DNA of 64,000 bases from Polyangiaceae bacterium (GCA_019637265.1 JAHBVY010000001.1:1860001-1924000), one strand, 5' to 3'. Counted from the stretch's first letter, positions 50,138 to 59,405 are shown. The notes: generated by a model not told the origin, from the letters alone. Numbers and translations are program-made.

Positions 50138-52561
50138 GTGACGTCAGGGCCGCGTGGATCCTCCGGGGTGACGCCGGAGCCGAGCGGGGCCATGGGGCTC
50201 CGCGGCTGGCTCCTGCCGCTCGGCAGCCTGATCTACGTGGGGCTGTCCACGGCGCTCACGGACCAGGGCCTCCGCGGCTTCAGCTGGGTCTTGGTCCTGC
50301 CCGCTTTGGTGTGGGGTTGGCGCAGGACGCGCGCGCCCGAGTCGGGGGTGGACTCGATCGATCCGGCGACGCGCTCCGGCGTGCGCGCCGCGATGTGGGG
50401 CGCCGCTTTGTGGCTCGTCGCGCGCGCGGGCCCCGCGGGTGAGCCGGGGCTCGACGCCGCCGCCAACGTGGGCGTCGCCACCCTCGCGGTCGGCATCTTG
50501 GTCGCCTTGGCGCGCGTGCCGAGCCCGCCGGGGCTGCTCGCGCCACCGCGACAGGCGCGCTCCCTGGACGCGGCGGCCCTGGTCGCCTTCCTGTGGGGGA
50601 TCGCCGTGATGCTGCCGCTCATGCGCGCGCTGGCGCCGGTCGCCGCCAGTCGCCTCGATCCGGTGGCGAGCGACTACGCCAGCGCCACCGCGGGCATCGG
50701 GAGCTTGCTGGTGCTGGTGGCGGCGAGCTGGCGCGCGCGGGTGCTCCGGCGACTCGAGCTCGGCGTCGCCGATCGGGCGCACGGCGCCTTCATGCTCAGC
50801 TTGACGGCGTTCCTGGTCGCGGTCCCCGCGGCGCTGCTCGATGTGGCGCCGCCCGATCGGGTGCTACCGATCGCGATGATCCTCGCGGCGCTCAGCGTGA
50901 GCTGGACGCTCCTGGTGCCGGATCCTCAGGCGGTCAGCCGCGCGCTGCGGGGCATCGTGGTGATCACGCTGCTCGGCGCGCCCATCGCGCTGATCGCAGG
51001 ATTTGCCGCGCGGCAATTACCCGAGCACGCGGGCTCGCTGGTGCTCGCGGCGGGCGCGCTGTGCGTCGCGGTGGGGCTGCTCGCCAAGAGCGTGGCGCGC
51101 CCGCTGTCGCCGGAGCAGACGCGTTGGCTCACGGCGCTCGACGCCGCCACGGAGGACGCGCTCTCCCCCGAGCCCATCACCGCCCTGAAGCGCACCCTGA
51201 CCGCCCTGGGCGCGCTCTCGAACGTGCCCACCAGCCGCCCGGAGCTGTGGCAGCTCGACCCACCGGAGGTGCTCCACGTGGACGTCGCGGGCTACCTCCA
51301 CGAAGCCACCGCCGACGCGCCCCGCGCGCTGTACGAGCTAGCCACGGAGGAGCCCGAGCGCACCCTTCGCGCCGAGACGCTGCGCGCGCTGCAAGTCCGT
51401 CGACCTGACGTACGCCCGCTGCTCGGCTGGCTCGAGGCGCGCGGCGCGTTCAGCGTCACCGTGATCAGCGACGAAGATGGCCCCGCGGGCCTCGTGCTGC
51501 TGCCGCGCGGCGCCCGCAGCGCGCCGATGAGCCTCGCCGAGGCGCGCGCCGTAAGAAACCTCGCAGACCGCCTGAGCGCGCTGATGGAAGTTGCCTCGGC
51601 GCTCAGCCGCTCACGGCAACGCGAGGAGCGCGCCGCCGAAGCGCTCGGCACCGCGCTCGAGGCGAAGGACCGGCTCCAGGCGGCGCTCGACGCCGCTGCC
51701 GACGCCAACCGTCAGCACCCCGAGCTATTAGCCCAGTCGCTGATCGGCGCTGGCTACAGCCCCGCGGCGCGCGCGGCGCTCGATCGGCTGACCCAGCTGC
51801 TCGAGCGACCCCAGGGCGCGACCCACCCCGCGCTGCTCCTCGAGTACCCGCAGGGCACCCCGGCGGTCCCTTGGGCGGCCAAGGCGCACCTGGAGGGCGC
51901 CGACCCAGGCGCGCGCTTCGTGGTGATCGACGCGGCCCGCAGCGAGTACCACCAGCTCGAGACGTGGCGCGGCGCGCGCTCCCCGTTCTTGCTCGCCCAC
52001 GCCGGCACCTTGGTGATCCAAGACGCCGCCGCGCTCCCCAGCGAAATCCAAGACGAGCTGGCGGCCCCCACGGACTGCACCCTGCTCCTGACCCGCGCGC
52101 AGCCCAGCGCTCGGCGCGGCGAGAGCCCCAGCGGGCGGCAGGGCCCCCAGCTGAGCTCACTGCTCGCGGCGCGGGTCGGGGAGCGCATCGTCAGTATTCC
52201 TTCTCTGATCGATCGCGCGGAGGATCTCAGGCCCATGCTGCTCGAGCGCCTGGCGCGCGAAGGCCTTCGTCAGCGTGGCGAACCACTCAGCGCCGAGGGC
52301 CGCGTGGTCGCGCTGCTCATCGAGCACGCCTGGTCAGGCAACGAGCGCGAGCTCGACGCCTGGGTGGAGCGCCTGGTGCAGACCGCGCTGACCAGCGTGG
52401 TGACGGTCGCCGATCTCGCCCGCGCCGGCTTCCGCCCCGACCCCCCCGAGCCCCCTCCGAGACCCACCAGCGAGCTGCCCCAGCTGACCACCGGCGGCGA
52501 CCTCCTCACACCCCTCCCGCTGCCCACCCGAAGGCGCCCCGCCCAACGCCGACGCCGCTGA
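50138..52561 (+). CDS. Polytopic membrane protein with degenerate sigma-54-activator-like AAA domain
   Basis: 807 residues from a GTG at 50138; an ATG at 50192 (MGLRGWLLPL) is also possible. About nine membrane helices fill residues 20-325. A GAF-like region follows (about 380-500; RALYELATEEPERTL, FSVTVISDEDGPAGLVLLPR) and a coiled coil (about 505-550). The C-terminal part has TLVIQDAAALPSEIQDEL, like the Walker B / sensor region of NtrC-type activators (normally LFLDEI-x-x-LP). It also has RAEDLRPMLLERL and HAWSGNERELDAWVERL, like their W-x-GNVREL motif. No Walker A or GAFTGA was found, so it cannot remodel sigma-54. Probably a membrane sensor that kept the fold. Confidence 0.78.
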   Translation: MTSGPRGSSGVTPEPSGAMGLRGWLLPLGSLIYVGLSTALTDQGLRGFSWVLVLPALVWGWRRTRAPESGVDSIDPATRSGVRAAMWGAALWLVARAGPAGEPGLDAAANVGVATLAVGILVALARVPSPPGLLAPPRQARSLDAAALVAFLWGIAVMLPLMRALAPVAASRLDPVASDYASATAGIGSLLVLVAASWRARVLRRLELGVADRAHGAFMLSLTAFLVAVPAALLDVAPPDRVLPIAMILAALSVSWTLLVPDPQAVSRALRGIVVITLLGAPIALIAGFAARQLPEHAGSLVLAAGALCVAVGLLAKSVARPLSPEQTRWLTALDAATEDALSPEPITALKRTLTALGALSNVPTSRPELWQLDPPEVLHVDVAGYLHEATADAPRALYELATEEPERTLRAETLRALQVRRPDVRPLLGWLEARGAFSVTVISDEDGPAGLVLLPRGARSAPMSLAEARAVRNLADRLSALMEVASALSRSRQREERAAEALGTALEAKDRLQAALDAAADANRQHPELLAQSLIGAGYSPAARAALDRLTQLLERPQGATHPALLLEYPQGTPAVPWAAKAHLEGADPGARFVVIDAARSEYHQLETWRGARSPFLLAHAGTLVIQDAAALPSEIQDELAAPTDCTLLLTRAQPSARRGESPSGRQGPQLSSLLAARVGERIVSIPSLIDRAEDLRPMLLERLAREGLRQRGEPLSAEGRVVALLIEHAWSGNERELDAWVERLVQTALTSVVTVADLARAGFRPDPPEPPPRPTSELPQLTTGGDLLTPLPLPTRRRPAQRRRR

Positions 52562-52623
52562 GGCTCCTGCCGCCGCGGCATACTGCGTCTCAACCCACCC
52601 ATCAGCGGTTGGCAGATCGGAAT

Positions 52624-52640
52624 GGGGTTGGACGGCACCG
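52624..52640 (+). repeat. T/G-tract element, type A, truncated
   Basis: GGGGTTGGACGGCACCG without the T-run. It lies between two same-strand genes, 84 bp before the kinase start. Confidence 0.8.
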
Positions 52641-52723
52641 AGCCCCACGGCCGTGAGCTACCACCGCTCCCAGCGACGAACTGAGCGACGCTTCGGCGGC
52701 AAACTGATCTAGGCTGACGGGCG

Positions 52724-55700
52724 ATGGACGGTCAGTGCCTCGGGGGTCGCTTCCAGATCGAGCGGGAGGTAGGGCGCGGGGGGGTCGGCGTCGTGTACCG
52801 CGCGGAGGATCTCGAGACAGGGCGCGCCGTGGCGCTCAAGGTGGTGGCCGCCGAGGTCGGGATGGCCCCGGAGGAGGAGGCGCGCTTGGTGCACGAGGGG
52901 CGGCTGCTCGCGGAGCTCAGCCACCCCAGCATCGTGCAGGTGATCGCCAGCGGCGTGCTGCCGGAGAGCGGTCAGCCGTTCTTGGCGATGGAGTGGCTCG
53001 AGGGGGAGGATTTGGCAGCTCGTCAGGCGCGCTGCCCGCTCAGCCTCGGGGAGGCCGTGGAGCTCACGATCCACGTCGCCCACGCGCTCGCCGCGGCGCA
53101 CCAGGCGGGCGTCATCCACCGCGACATCAAGCCGGGCAACATCTTCCTGGTCTCGAACAGCGGCGCCACCAGCTTCGGCGCGCTGCCCAAGCTGGTCGAC
53201 TTCGGCGTCGCCCGAAGCGACGACAGCCAGGTCCTCCACACCGGTGACATCGTAGGAACACCTGACTACATGTCACCGGAGCAAGCGCGGGGTGACGCGG
53301 CGGTCGACGCGCGCAGCGACATCTACTCCCTCGGCGCCACGTTGTTCGAGCTGATCGCTCGCCGCCCACCGCACGTGGGCCCGAGCCCCATCGCCACCCT
53401 GGCGCGCCTGGTCACCACCTCGGCGCCGCGCCTCAGCGAGATCCGCCCGGAGGTACCCGAGGCGCTCGATGATCTCGTCTACCGCATGCTGGCGACCAGC
53501 CCCGCGGAGCGCCCGGGCTCCGCCGCCGAGCTCGCGACCTTGCTCGAGCGCTCGCTCGCCGACGCGCAGCGCGTGACGGGGCTCGGCGCCAGCGAGGGCG
53601 TGGTGTCGCAGCGGCTGGGGTCGAGCGCCTCACGCCTGCTCACCAGCATCGTGGCGATCCACTTCAGCAAGGGCTCCAGCCGTGAACGCGCGCTGGATTT
53701 GCTGCGCGCGCGGGGGGCCGACGCGGTGCCGCTCGGTCAGGACGCGATCGTCGCGCACCTGGGCGCGCGCCGCGCGGTGGGCACCGAGGCCACCACCGCG
53801 CTCGAGCTGGGGCGGCGCCTGGCGCGCGTCGGCGCGCGGGTGGGGATCGCCACCGGGCGCGCGCGGGTGAGCCTCCACCACGACTCGGGGGCGGTGAAGC
53901 CGATCGGGGAGGTGGTCGACCGCGCCTCGTCGCTCGCGCGTGAAGCGGAGCTGGGGCAGACCCTCGCCGACACCACCACCGCGGAGCTCGGGCGCGGGCG
54001 CTACGAGTTCTTGAGCCGCGACGACGGCTCCTCGGTGGTGGGTGAGCTGCTCAAGGGCGGGCAGCGCGTGGGCGGGGCGCCGTTCGTGGGGCGCGATCGT
54101 GAGCTGAACAAAATCCTCAGCGCTTTCGAGCGCGCGCGCGAGGAGCGCACGCCGGTGGTGGTCAGCGTGAGCGGGCCGCCGGGGATCGGGAAGACGCGGC
54201 TCCGCCGTGAGGTACTCGCGCGGCTGAGCGGCAGCACGCGGGTCATCCTCCAGCGCAGCGACGCCTATGGTCAGGGTCACGCCCTGGGCGCCGCGGCGGA
54301 CGTGGTGCGCAGCATCATCGGGCTCGCCAAGGGCATCACCGCGGAGGAGGCGCGCGAGGCGCTCGACGCGCGGCTGACCGATCACGCGCAAATAGGCGAC
54401 GAGGCCCGCGCCTCCATCGCGCGCATGCTCGCGAACCAAGCCTTGCCGGAGGGCACGGATCCGCGCGGCGCGCGCGACGTGCTGTGGCTGGGGATGACCG
54501 AGCTGGTGATGGCGGTGGTGCGCGCGGAGGCGACCATCGTGGTGCTGGAGGACACGCAGTGGGCGGACCCCGAGAGCGTCGACTTCGTGAACCACCTGCT
54601 CGGACGCGCGGCGGGGCTGCCGCTGATGGTGCTGTTCCTGGTGCGCCCGGAGTTCTGGCAGGTGGAGGGGCGGCTCACGGGGCGTGACCACGTGCGGGTG
54701 GAGCTGAAGCCGCTGTCGCCCCAGGCAACGCTCGCCATCGCTCAGGCGCTGATGGGTGAGCGCGCGAGCGAGCTGGTCTCGGAGCAGATCGCGCAGCAGT
54801 CAGCTGGGCTACCTTTGTTCGCGGAGGAGCTCGCGCGGCTCGCCGCGGCGGGGCGCGACACCGCGCGCGCCCCCACCATCGAGGCGGCGATCCAAGTCAG
54901 CCTGGACGCGCTGAGCGAGTCCTCGCGCGACGCCGTCGGGCGCCTGAGCGTGTTCGGCACCAGCTGCTGGGACGCGGGGCTCGAGGCGCTGGGGGTCCCC
55001 GACGCCGAAGCGCTGATGCGCGAGCTGGCGGCGGCGGAGATCTTGGTGGAGCAAGCGGCGAGCCGCTTCGGCGAGGCGCGCGAGTGGGCGTTCAAGCATG
55101 CCCTGGTGCGCCAGGTGGCCTACGACTCGCTGGGGGAAAAGGAGCGCCAAGAGCTCCACGCGCTGGCCGCGGGCTGGCTCGCCTCCGTGGGGGAGGACGC
55201 GGCGACCGTCGCCGGGCACTACGACCGCGGCGGGGAGCATGAACAGGCCGCGGCGCACTGGGAGCGCGCCGCTCAGCGCGCCCTCGCCGCCAACGCGCTG
55301 AGCGACGCGCTGCAAATGGCCGAGCGCGCGCTGGCCTTCGCCGAGAACCGTCAGGAAGGCTTCCGAAGAGCGCTCTACCTGGACGAAGCCTGGGCGCGCC
55401 TGGATCCGCGCGCCAGCGATCGCGAGACCAGCGTGGGGGAGCTGGAGGCCAATGTTTATGACGAGGCGAGCGCGCTGCGCGCCGAAGGCGCGCGGGCGCG
55501 TTACGACGCCGCGCGCGGCTCGGGTACCGACGTCACCGCGCGGCTGCTCTCCATCCGTGAGCGCGCGCGCGCGCTGGGGCTGAGCGACGAGGAGGTGCGC
55601 TCCACCGCGGTGGCCGCCTCACGCCTGGCGTTCGCCGGACAGTTCGAGGAGGCGGAGGCCGAGGCGGCGCAGCTGCTCGCGCTGGCCGAAGAAGGTGGGC

Positions 55701-56584
55701 ACTTGGCGGCGGCGGTGGACGGCTGGCAAACGCGAGCCATCCTGCGGCAAACGTTGGGTCAGCTGAGCGCCGCGTTGGACGCCCGCCGCAGCGCGGTGCG
55801 CGCCGCCGAGCGCGCCGGGCTGAAGGAGCGTGAGGCGATGCTCACCACCAACTTGGGCTTTGCCCTGACGACCATCGGGGCGCGCAAGGAGGCGCGCAGC
55901 TCACTCGAGGCGGGCTACGCCTTGGCGGAGGCGATCGGTAGCCGCGGGGCGGTGCGCCACGCGCAGATGAACCTGCTGGGGTTCGCGGCGACGTTCGGCG
56001 GCGACAAGCGCTTGGATGGTTACTTGGCCGAGCCGCGCGCCGCGGCGGACGCCGCGGCGAGCGGCGCCTGGGTGTCGACGGATCGCAGCAACCTCGGGGT
56101 GCTGTTCTATCGCGGTTGGGAGCTGCTCCGGAGCGGCGCGGACGTCACCCTCGGCGCGCGCGCGCTGCTCAAGCTCTCGGCGGAGGGTTATCAAGCCTCG
56201 GGGAACCGCGATTTACTCCCGGTCGCGCTCGCGGTGTGGGGCGAGGCCGAGCGCCGCGCCGGCGACTTACCGCGCGCTTTGGAGCTGACCGAGCGCGCCG
56301 CGGAGCTGCTCGCCGCGGGGGCGCACAGCTTGCTCAATGAGAGCACCGTGTTCCTCGCGCTGCACGACGCCGCGGCGGAGGCGGGTGACTTGGAAGCGGC
56401 GCAGAACGCCGTGCGCCGCGGCCTGCCGCACTTGGCGCAGCGACTCCAGGGGCTCAGCCGCACCTCGTACGCCCGCCTGTTCTTGAGTGAGCTGCCGGAC
56501 AACGCGGGCCTGCTCGACGCCGCCGAGGGCTATGGGTTGATCCCAGACAGCATCCAGCGCGTGCTGGAGCGCGGCGCGAGCTAG
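52724..56584 (+). CDS. Ser/Thr kinase - cyclase-like - AAA ATPase - TPR protein
   Basis: 1286 residues, ATG at 52724. Kinase domain about 8-270: VGRGGVGVVYRA, VALKVV, HRDIKPGNIF, DFGVAR and GTPDYMSPEQ intact. About 305-455 resembles a degenerate class III nucleotide cyclase (LTSIVAIHFSKGS, GIATGRARV, GEVVDRASSLAREAE) lacking the metal and substrate residues. The ATPase domain starts about 465 (FVGRDRELNKILSAFERA); Walker A GPPGIGKTR is at about 483 and VLEDTQWADPES is the Walker B. The remaining 800 residues are helical, with TPR-like units (WERAAQRALAANALSDALQM, GEAERRAGDLPRALELTERA). No membrane helix. This architecture is frequent in myxobacteria; partners unknown. Confidence 0.93.
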   Translation: MDGQCLGGRFQIEREVGRGGVGVVYRAEDLETGRAVALKVVAAEVGMAPEEEARLVHEGRLLAELSHPSIVQVIASGVLPESGQPFLAMEWLEGEDLAARQARCPLSLGEAVELTIHVAHALAAAHQAGVIHRDIKPGNIFLVSNSGATSFGALPKLVDFGVARSDDSQVLHTGDIVGTPDYMSPEQARGDAAVDARSDIYSLGATLFELIARRPPHVGPSPIATLARLVTTSAPRLSEIRPEVPEALDDLVYRMLATSPAERPGSAAELATLLERSLADAQRVTGLGASEGVVSQRLGSSASRLLTSIVAIHFSKGSSRERALDLLRARGADAVPLGQDAIVAHLGARRAVGTEATTALELGRRLARVGARVGIATGRARVSLHHDSGAVKPIGEVVDRASSLAREAELGQTLADTTTAELGRGRYEFLSRDDGSSVVGELLKGGQRVGGAPFVGRDRELNKILSAFERAREERTPVVVSVSGPPGIGKTRLRREVLARLSGSTRVILQRSDAYGQGHALGAAADVVRSIIGLAKGITAEEAREALDARLTDHAQIGDEARASIARMLANQALPEGTDPRGARDVLWLGMTELVMAVVRAEATIVVLEDTQWADPESVDFVNHLLGRAAGLPLMVLFLVRPEFWQVEGRLTGRDHVRVELKPLSPQATLAIAQALMGERASELVSEQIAQQSAGLPLFAEELARLAAAGRDTARAPTIEAAIQVSLDALSESSRDAVGRLSVFGTSCWDAGLEALGVPDAEALMRELAAAEILVEQAASRFGEAREWAFKHALVRQVAYDSLGEKERQELHALAAGWLASVGEDAATVAGHYDRGGEHEQAAAHWERAAQRALAANALSDALQMAERALAFAENRQEGFRRALYLDEAWARLDPRASDRETSVGELEANVYDEASALRAEGARARYDAARGSGTDVTARLLSIRERARALGLSDEEVRSTAVAASRLAFAGQFEEAEAEAAQLLALAEEGGHLAAAVDGWQTRAILRQTLGQLSAALDARRSAVRAAERAGLKEREAMLTTNLGFALTTIGARKEARSSLEAGYALAEAIGSRGAVRHAQMNLLGFAATFGGDKRLDGYLAEPRAAADAAASGAWVSTDRSNLGVLFYRGWELLRSGADVTLGARALLKLSAEGYQASGNRDLLPVALAVWGEAERRAGDLPRALELTERAAELLAAGAHSLLNESTVFLALHDAAAEAGDLEAAQNAVRRGLPHLAQRLQGLSRTSYARLFLSELPDNAGLLDAAEGYGLIPDSIQRVLERGAS

Positions 56585-56653
56585 CTGATGCCTGAGCCGA
56601 ACAGCGCGAACCTGAAGCACCACGCGAGAGGTGGCCAGTGACGCTGACCGCTA

Positions 56654-56668
56654 GCCAACCCCCCAAAA
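56654..56668 (-). repeat. T/G-tract element, intermediate type, reverse
   Basis: GCCAACCCCCCAAAA on the plus strand, 70 bp after the large kinase gene. It lacks the GTC of type A and has AAC instead of AAA of type B. Confidence 0.75.
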
Positions 56669-56688
56669 CCCTCTACGCAAAGCAGCCT

Positions 56689-56819
56689 GAGTCAGCCAAG
56701 CGAGCTAACCACGCAGCGCCCCAGAGTCAGCTAAGCAACCTAACCGCGCAGCGCCTCAGAGTCAGCCACGCGAGCCAACCACGCCTCAGAGTCAGCCGCG
56801 CGAGCTAACCGCGCAGCGC
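56689..56819. repeat. Tandem repeat of the alaC 3' end, four copies
   Basis: GAGTCAGC begins units at 56689, 56724, 56759 and 56789 (35, 35 and 30 bp apart). Each unit carries a variant of CGAGCTAACCGCGCAGCGC, and in the last unit this is the end of alaC (…EALRG and its TAG stop, read on the minus strand). The array thus looks like duplicated gene end plus flank. Confidence 0.85.
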
Positions 56820-58007
56820 TTCGCCGATGCGACGGCAGGCCTCGGTGAGGCGCGGTGGATCTTCGATCAGCGCGAAGCGTACGAAGCCCTCACCACCCGG
56901 GCCGAAGCCGGTGCCAGGCGCCACCGCCACGTGGGCGCGCTCGATCAGCCTATCGCCCACCTGAGCCGCCGTGAGGCCTGACCACACGCTGGGGAGGGGC
57001 GCCCAAATGAACATGGTGCCGCTGGGCTCGCTCACGTTGTCCCAGCCGGCGCTGCGCAGCCCCTCGGCGAGCGCCGTGGCGCGGCGCTGATACAGCGCGC
57101 GCATCTCGCTCACCAGCGCGTCACCGTGCTCGAGCGCCCACGCCGCCGCCACCTGCAGCGGGATGAAGGTGCCGTAATCCATGTACGTCTTCAGGTGCCC
57201 GAGCGCGCCGATCATCCGCTCTTGCCCCACCATGTACGCGATGCGCCAACCGGGCATGTGGTAGCTCTTCGACATGGAAAAAACCTCCACCGCGAAGGAC
57301 TTCACCTCCTCTACCGGAACACCGCAATCGAAGATGCTGGGCGCGTAGCGGCTCGCGAAATCGAGATCCGCATAGGCCAGGTCGTGCAGCAGGAGCGCGC
57401 CGCTCTTTTGCACCACGCGCACCAAATCACCGAGCGCTTGCTTCGTCACCACGGCGCCGGTGGGGTTCTGAGGGTAATTGGCGATCACGAGCTTCACGCG
57501 GCCACCCTTGGCCTCCACGCGCGCGATGGCGTCAGCCACGGACTTGGCAGGATCCACCCCGGGGCCCGACGCATAACCCTCCACGCTGGCGCCCGCGATG
57601 CCTGGAGCGCCCGCGTGGATGGGATAACAAGGGTCTGGCACCACGGCGTAATCACCGCGATCGAGGATGGCGAGGCACAGGTGACTGATGCCCTCCTTCG
57701 CGCCCATGGTGACGATGACCTCCCGATCGAGATCGAAGCGCGCGCCATAGCGCCGCTCGTACCAAGCGCCGATCGCCGCGCGCAGCGCCGGGAAGCCGCG
57801 CCCTGGGTGGTAGCGGTGATGGCTGCCGACGTCGGCGGCGGCGTGGAGCTGATCGACGATGGCCTGCGGGGTCGGGTGATCGGGGTTGCCGAGACCCAGA
57901 TCGATCAGGTCGGCGCCGCTCGCGCGCACGCGCGCTTTGAGCGCGTCGGTGGCGACGAAGGCGTAAGTCGGGAGGGCTTCAGCGCGGGGGAAAGACCAGC
58001 TCGTCAT
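56805..58007 (-). CDS. alaC: Alanine-synthesising aminotransferase, AlaC type
   Basis: 400 residues from the ATG at 58007 (MTSWSFPRAEALPTYAF). A class I PLP aminotransferase: LIDLGLGNPDHPTPQAIVDQ, VTMGAKEGISHLCLA, DPCYPIH, NYPQNPTGAVV and LLHDLAYADLDF. The PLP lysine is in FSMSKSYHMPGWR (Lys247), with DYGTFIPLQVAA and FGPGGEGFVRFALIED near the end. This pattern follows E. coli AlaC (glutamate-pyruvate aminotransferase) closely along its whole length. It makes alanine from pyruvate in the cytoplasm. LL-diaminopimelate aminotransferase is a related alternative, less likely. The 3' end lies inside a tandem array. Confidence 0.9.
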   Translation of the reverse strand: MTSWSFPRAEALPTYAFVATDALKARVRASGADLIDLGLGNPDHPTPQAIVDQLHAAADVGSHHRYHPGRGFPALRAAIGAWYERRYGARFDLDREVIVTMGAKEGISHLCLAILDRGDYAVVPDPCYPIHAGAPGIAGASVEGYASGPGVDPAKSVADAIARVEAKGGRVKLVIANYPQNPTGAVVTKQALGDLVRVVQKSGALLLHDLAYADLDFASRYAPSIFDCGVPVEEVKSFAVEVFSMSKSYHMPGWRIAYMVGQERMIGALGHLKTYMDYGTFIPLQVAAAWALEHGDALVSEMRALYQRRATALAEGLRSAGWDNVSEPSGTMFIWAPLPSVWSGLTAAQVGDRLIERAHVAVAPGTGFGPGGEGFVRFALIEDPPRLTEACRRIGEALRG

Positions 58008-58240
58008 CGCGCGCGGACTTATCACGGCGCTCAGAGCGCGACTACCGATGCGCTCGATGGGAGACCGCTGCCTCACCGTCGTGCGCCTCGAGCAGGCGGT
58101 GCGGCCATATGAAGCGGTCACGGGACGCGGCCATACGAAGCAGCCACGCGAAGTCATGCCACGCCCGTCCGAAGCCGCGAAGTCGCGACGGAGTAAACGA
58201 CGCAGCGCGTCGGACGGAGGTTTGCTACCCTTGGGGTACC

Positions 58241-59215
58241 TTGGCCCACCTCTCCCGCTCCACCGCCCGCACCCTCTGGCTTGGCGCGCTCGCGCCGCTC
58301 ACCCTCGCCTGCACCTTGGATGGCGCAGGCACCGGGGAAATCCGCTTGATTCAAGCGGGCGGCACCGGCGCCGAAGCGGGCACCACGGAGGTCCCCTTGG
58401 GTGGTCAGGGCGGGTTCCTGACGGGTGGCGTCGGCGGCTCGGGCGGCAGCGGCAACGGGGGCTCCGGCGCGGGGGGCAGCGCCTGGGGGGGCAGCGGGGG
58501 CTCGGGCAACAGTGGCGCTTCGGGTGGCACCGGCGCCGTCGCGGGCGCGGGGGGCTCCGTGGGAGGCGCGGCGGGCACCGGCGCGACCGGAGGCACCGGC
58601 GGCACGACGACGACCGGGGGCTCGGGCGCGGGGGGTAGCGGCGCAGGTGGCAGCGGCGCTGGTGGTAGCGGCGCGACGGGGGGAAGTGGAGCAGGCGGCA
58701 GCGGCGCGACCGGTGGTACGGGGGCCACGGGCGGGACGGGTGGCTCGGGTGGTACGGTGACCTGCCCGGGTGGGAGCACGGCCTTCGGGAACAGTTGCTA
58801 CGAGCTGTACACCGACGCGGTGAGCTGGAGCACCGCGCGTGATCGGTGCGCAAACAGCAACGGACACCTCGTCACCATCACCTCTCAAGCGGAGAACGAC
58901 TTCGTTCAAGGCATGGCGGTGGCCGCTGGAGCCAACATCTGGATCGGCGCGAATGATACGCGGAGCTCGAATCAGGCCTGCACTGGCAGCTCCCCCTACA
59001 GGTGGGTGACTCATCCCAATGAGTCGTTCCCCGGCGCTGATTGGGGGGACAACAGCCGCAACTGGGCGGCCGGCGAGCCCAACTGCGCGAGGAAGTGGCA
59101 GAACAACGATTGGCGCTACGAGCACTGCGCGACGCTGTACCGCAACGACGGCAAATGGAACGACACCTACTGCAACGACAGCTATGCGTACGTCTGCGAG
59201 TTCGACCCCATCTGA
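58241..59215 (+). CDS. C-type lectin domain lipoprotein with long Gly-rich stalk
   Basis: 324 residues if it starts at the TTG at 58241 (TTGGGG and GGAGG upstream); no ATG fits between the stop of the frame and the signal. The n-region AHLSRSTARTLW and hydrophobic stretch lead to lipobox APLTLACT. A Gly/Ser/Thr/Ala stalk spans about residues 50-190. The lectin domain (about 195-324) has CPGGSTAFGNSCYELY, WSTARDRCANSNGHLVTI, NIWIGANDTRS, the EPN motif in AAGEPNCARK, and DGKWNDTYCNDSYAYVCEF with the WND calcium motif. EPN plus WND usually means calcium-dependent binding of mannose-type sugars. Surface adhesin candidate. Confidence 0.87.
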   Translation: MAHLSRSTARTLWLGALAPLTLACTLDGAGTGEIRLIQAGGTGAEAGTTEVPLGGQGGFLTGGVGGSGGSGNGGSGAGGSAWGGSGGSGNSGASGGTGAVAGAGGSVGGAAGTGATGGTGGTTTTGGSGAGGSGAGGSGAGGSGATGGSGAGGSGATGGTGATGGTGGSGGTVTCPGGSTAFGNSCYELYTDAVSWSTARDRCANSNGHLVTITSQAENDFVQGMAVAAGANIWIGANDTRSSNQACTGSSPYRWVTHPNESFPGADWGDNSRNWAAGEPNCARKWQNNDWRYEHCATLYRNDGKWNDTYCNDSYAYVCEFDPI

Positions 59216-59270
59216 CAGCCTCCTTCACCATCAGTGCCGCGCGACGCTAATGCTGGCGTGGCGCTCAGGC

Positions 59271-59295
59271 GCGGTGCCGTCCAACCTCCAAAAAA
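59271..59295 (-). repeat. T/G-tract element, type A, reverse
   Basis: GCGGTGCCGTCCAACC then TCC and A6: the G-tract is interrupted (GGAGG on the other strand). It lies between convergent genes, 55 bp after the lectin gene. Confidence 0.85.
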
Positions 59296-59335
59296 TCCGA
59301 GCCCTAACTCGACTGGCCCGCGCCCTGGCTTGGCA

Positions 59336-59405
59336 ATCGTCAGCGGGGCTGACGTAGCAACCCGGCGTGACCTATCGTCAGCGGGCCTGACGTAGCAACC
59401 CGGCG
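59336..59405. repeat. 38-bp tandem repeat with hairpin, two copies
   Basis: ATCGTCAGCGGG then CTGACGTAGCAACCCGGCG at 59336 and 59374 (first copy GGGGCT, second GGGCCT). Each contains CGTCAG...CTGACG, a 6-bp stem. The second ends at the stop codon of the MoxR gene and may help terminate it. Confidence 0.9.
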
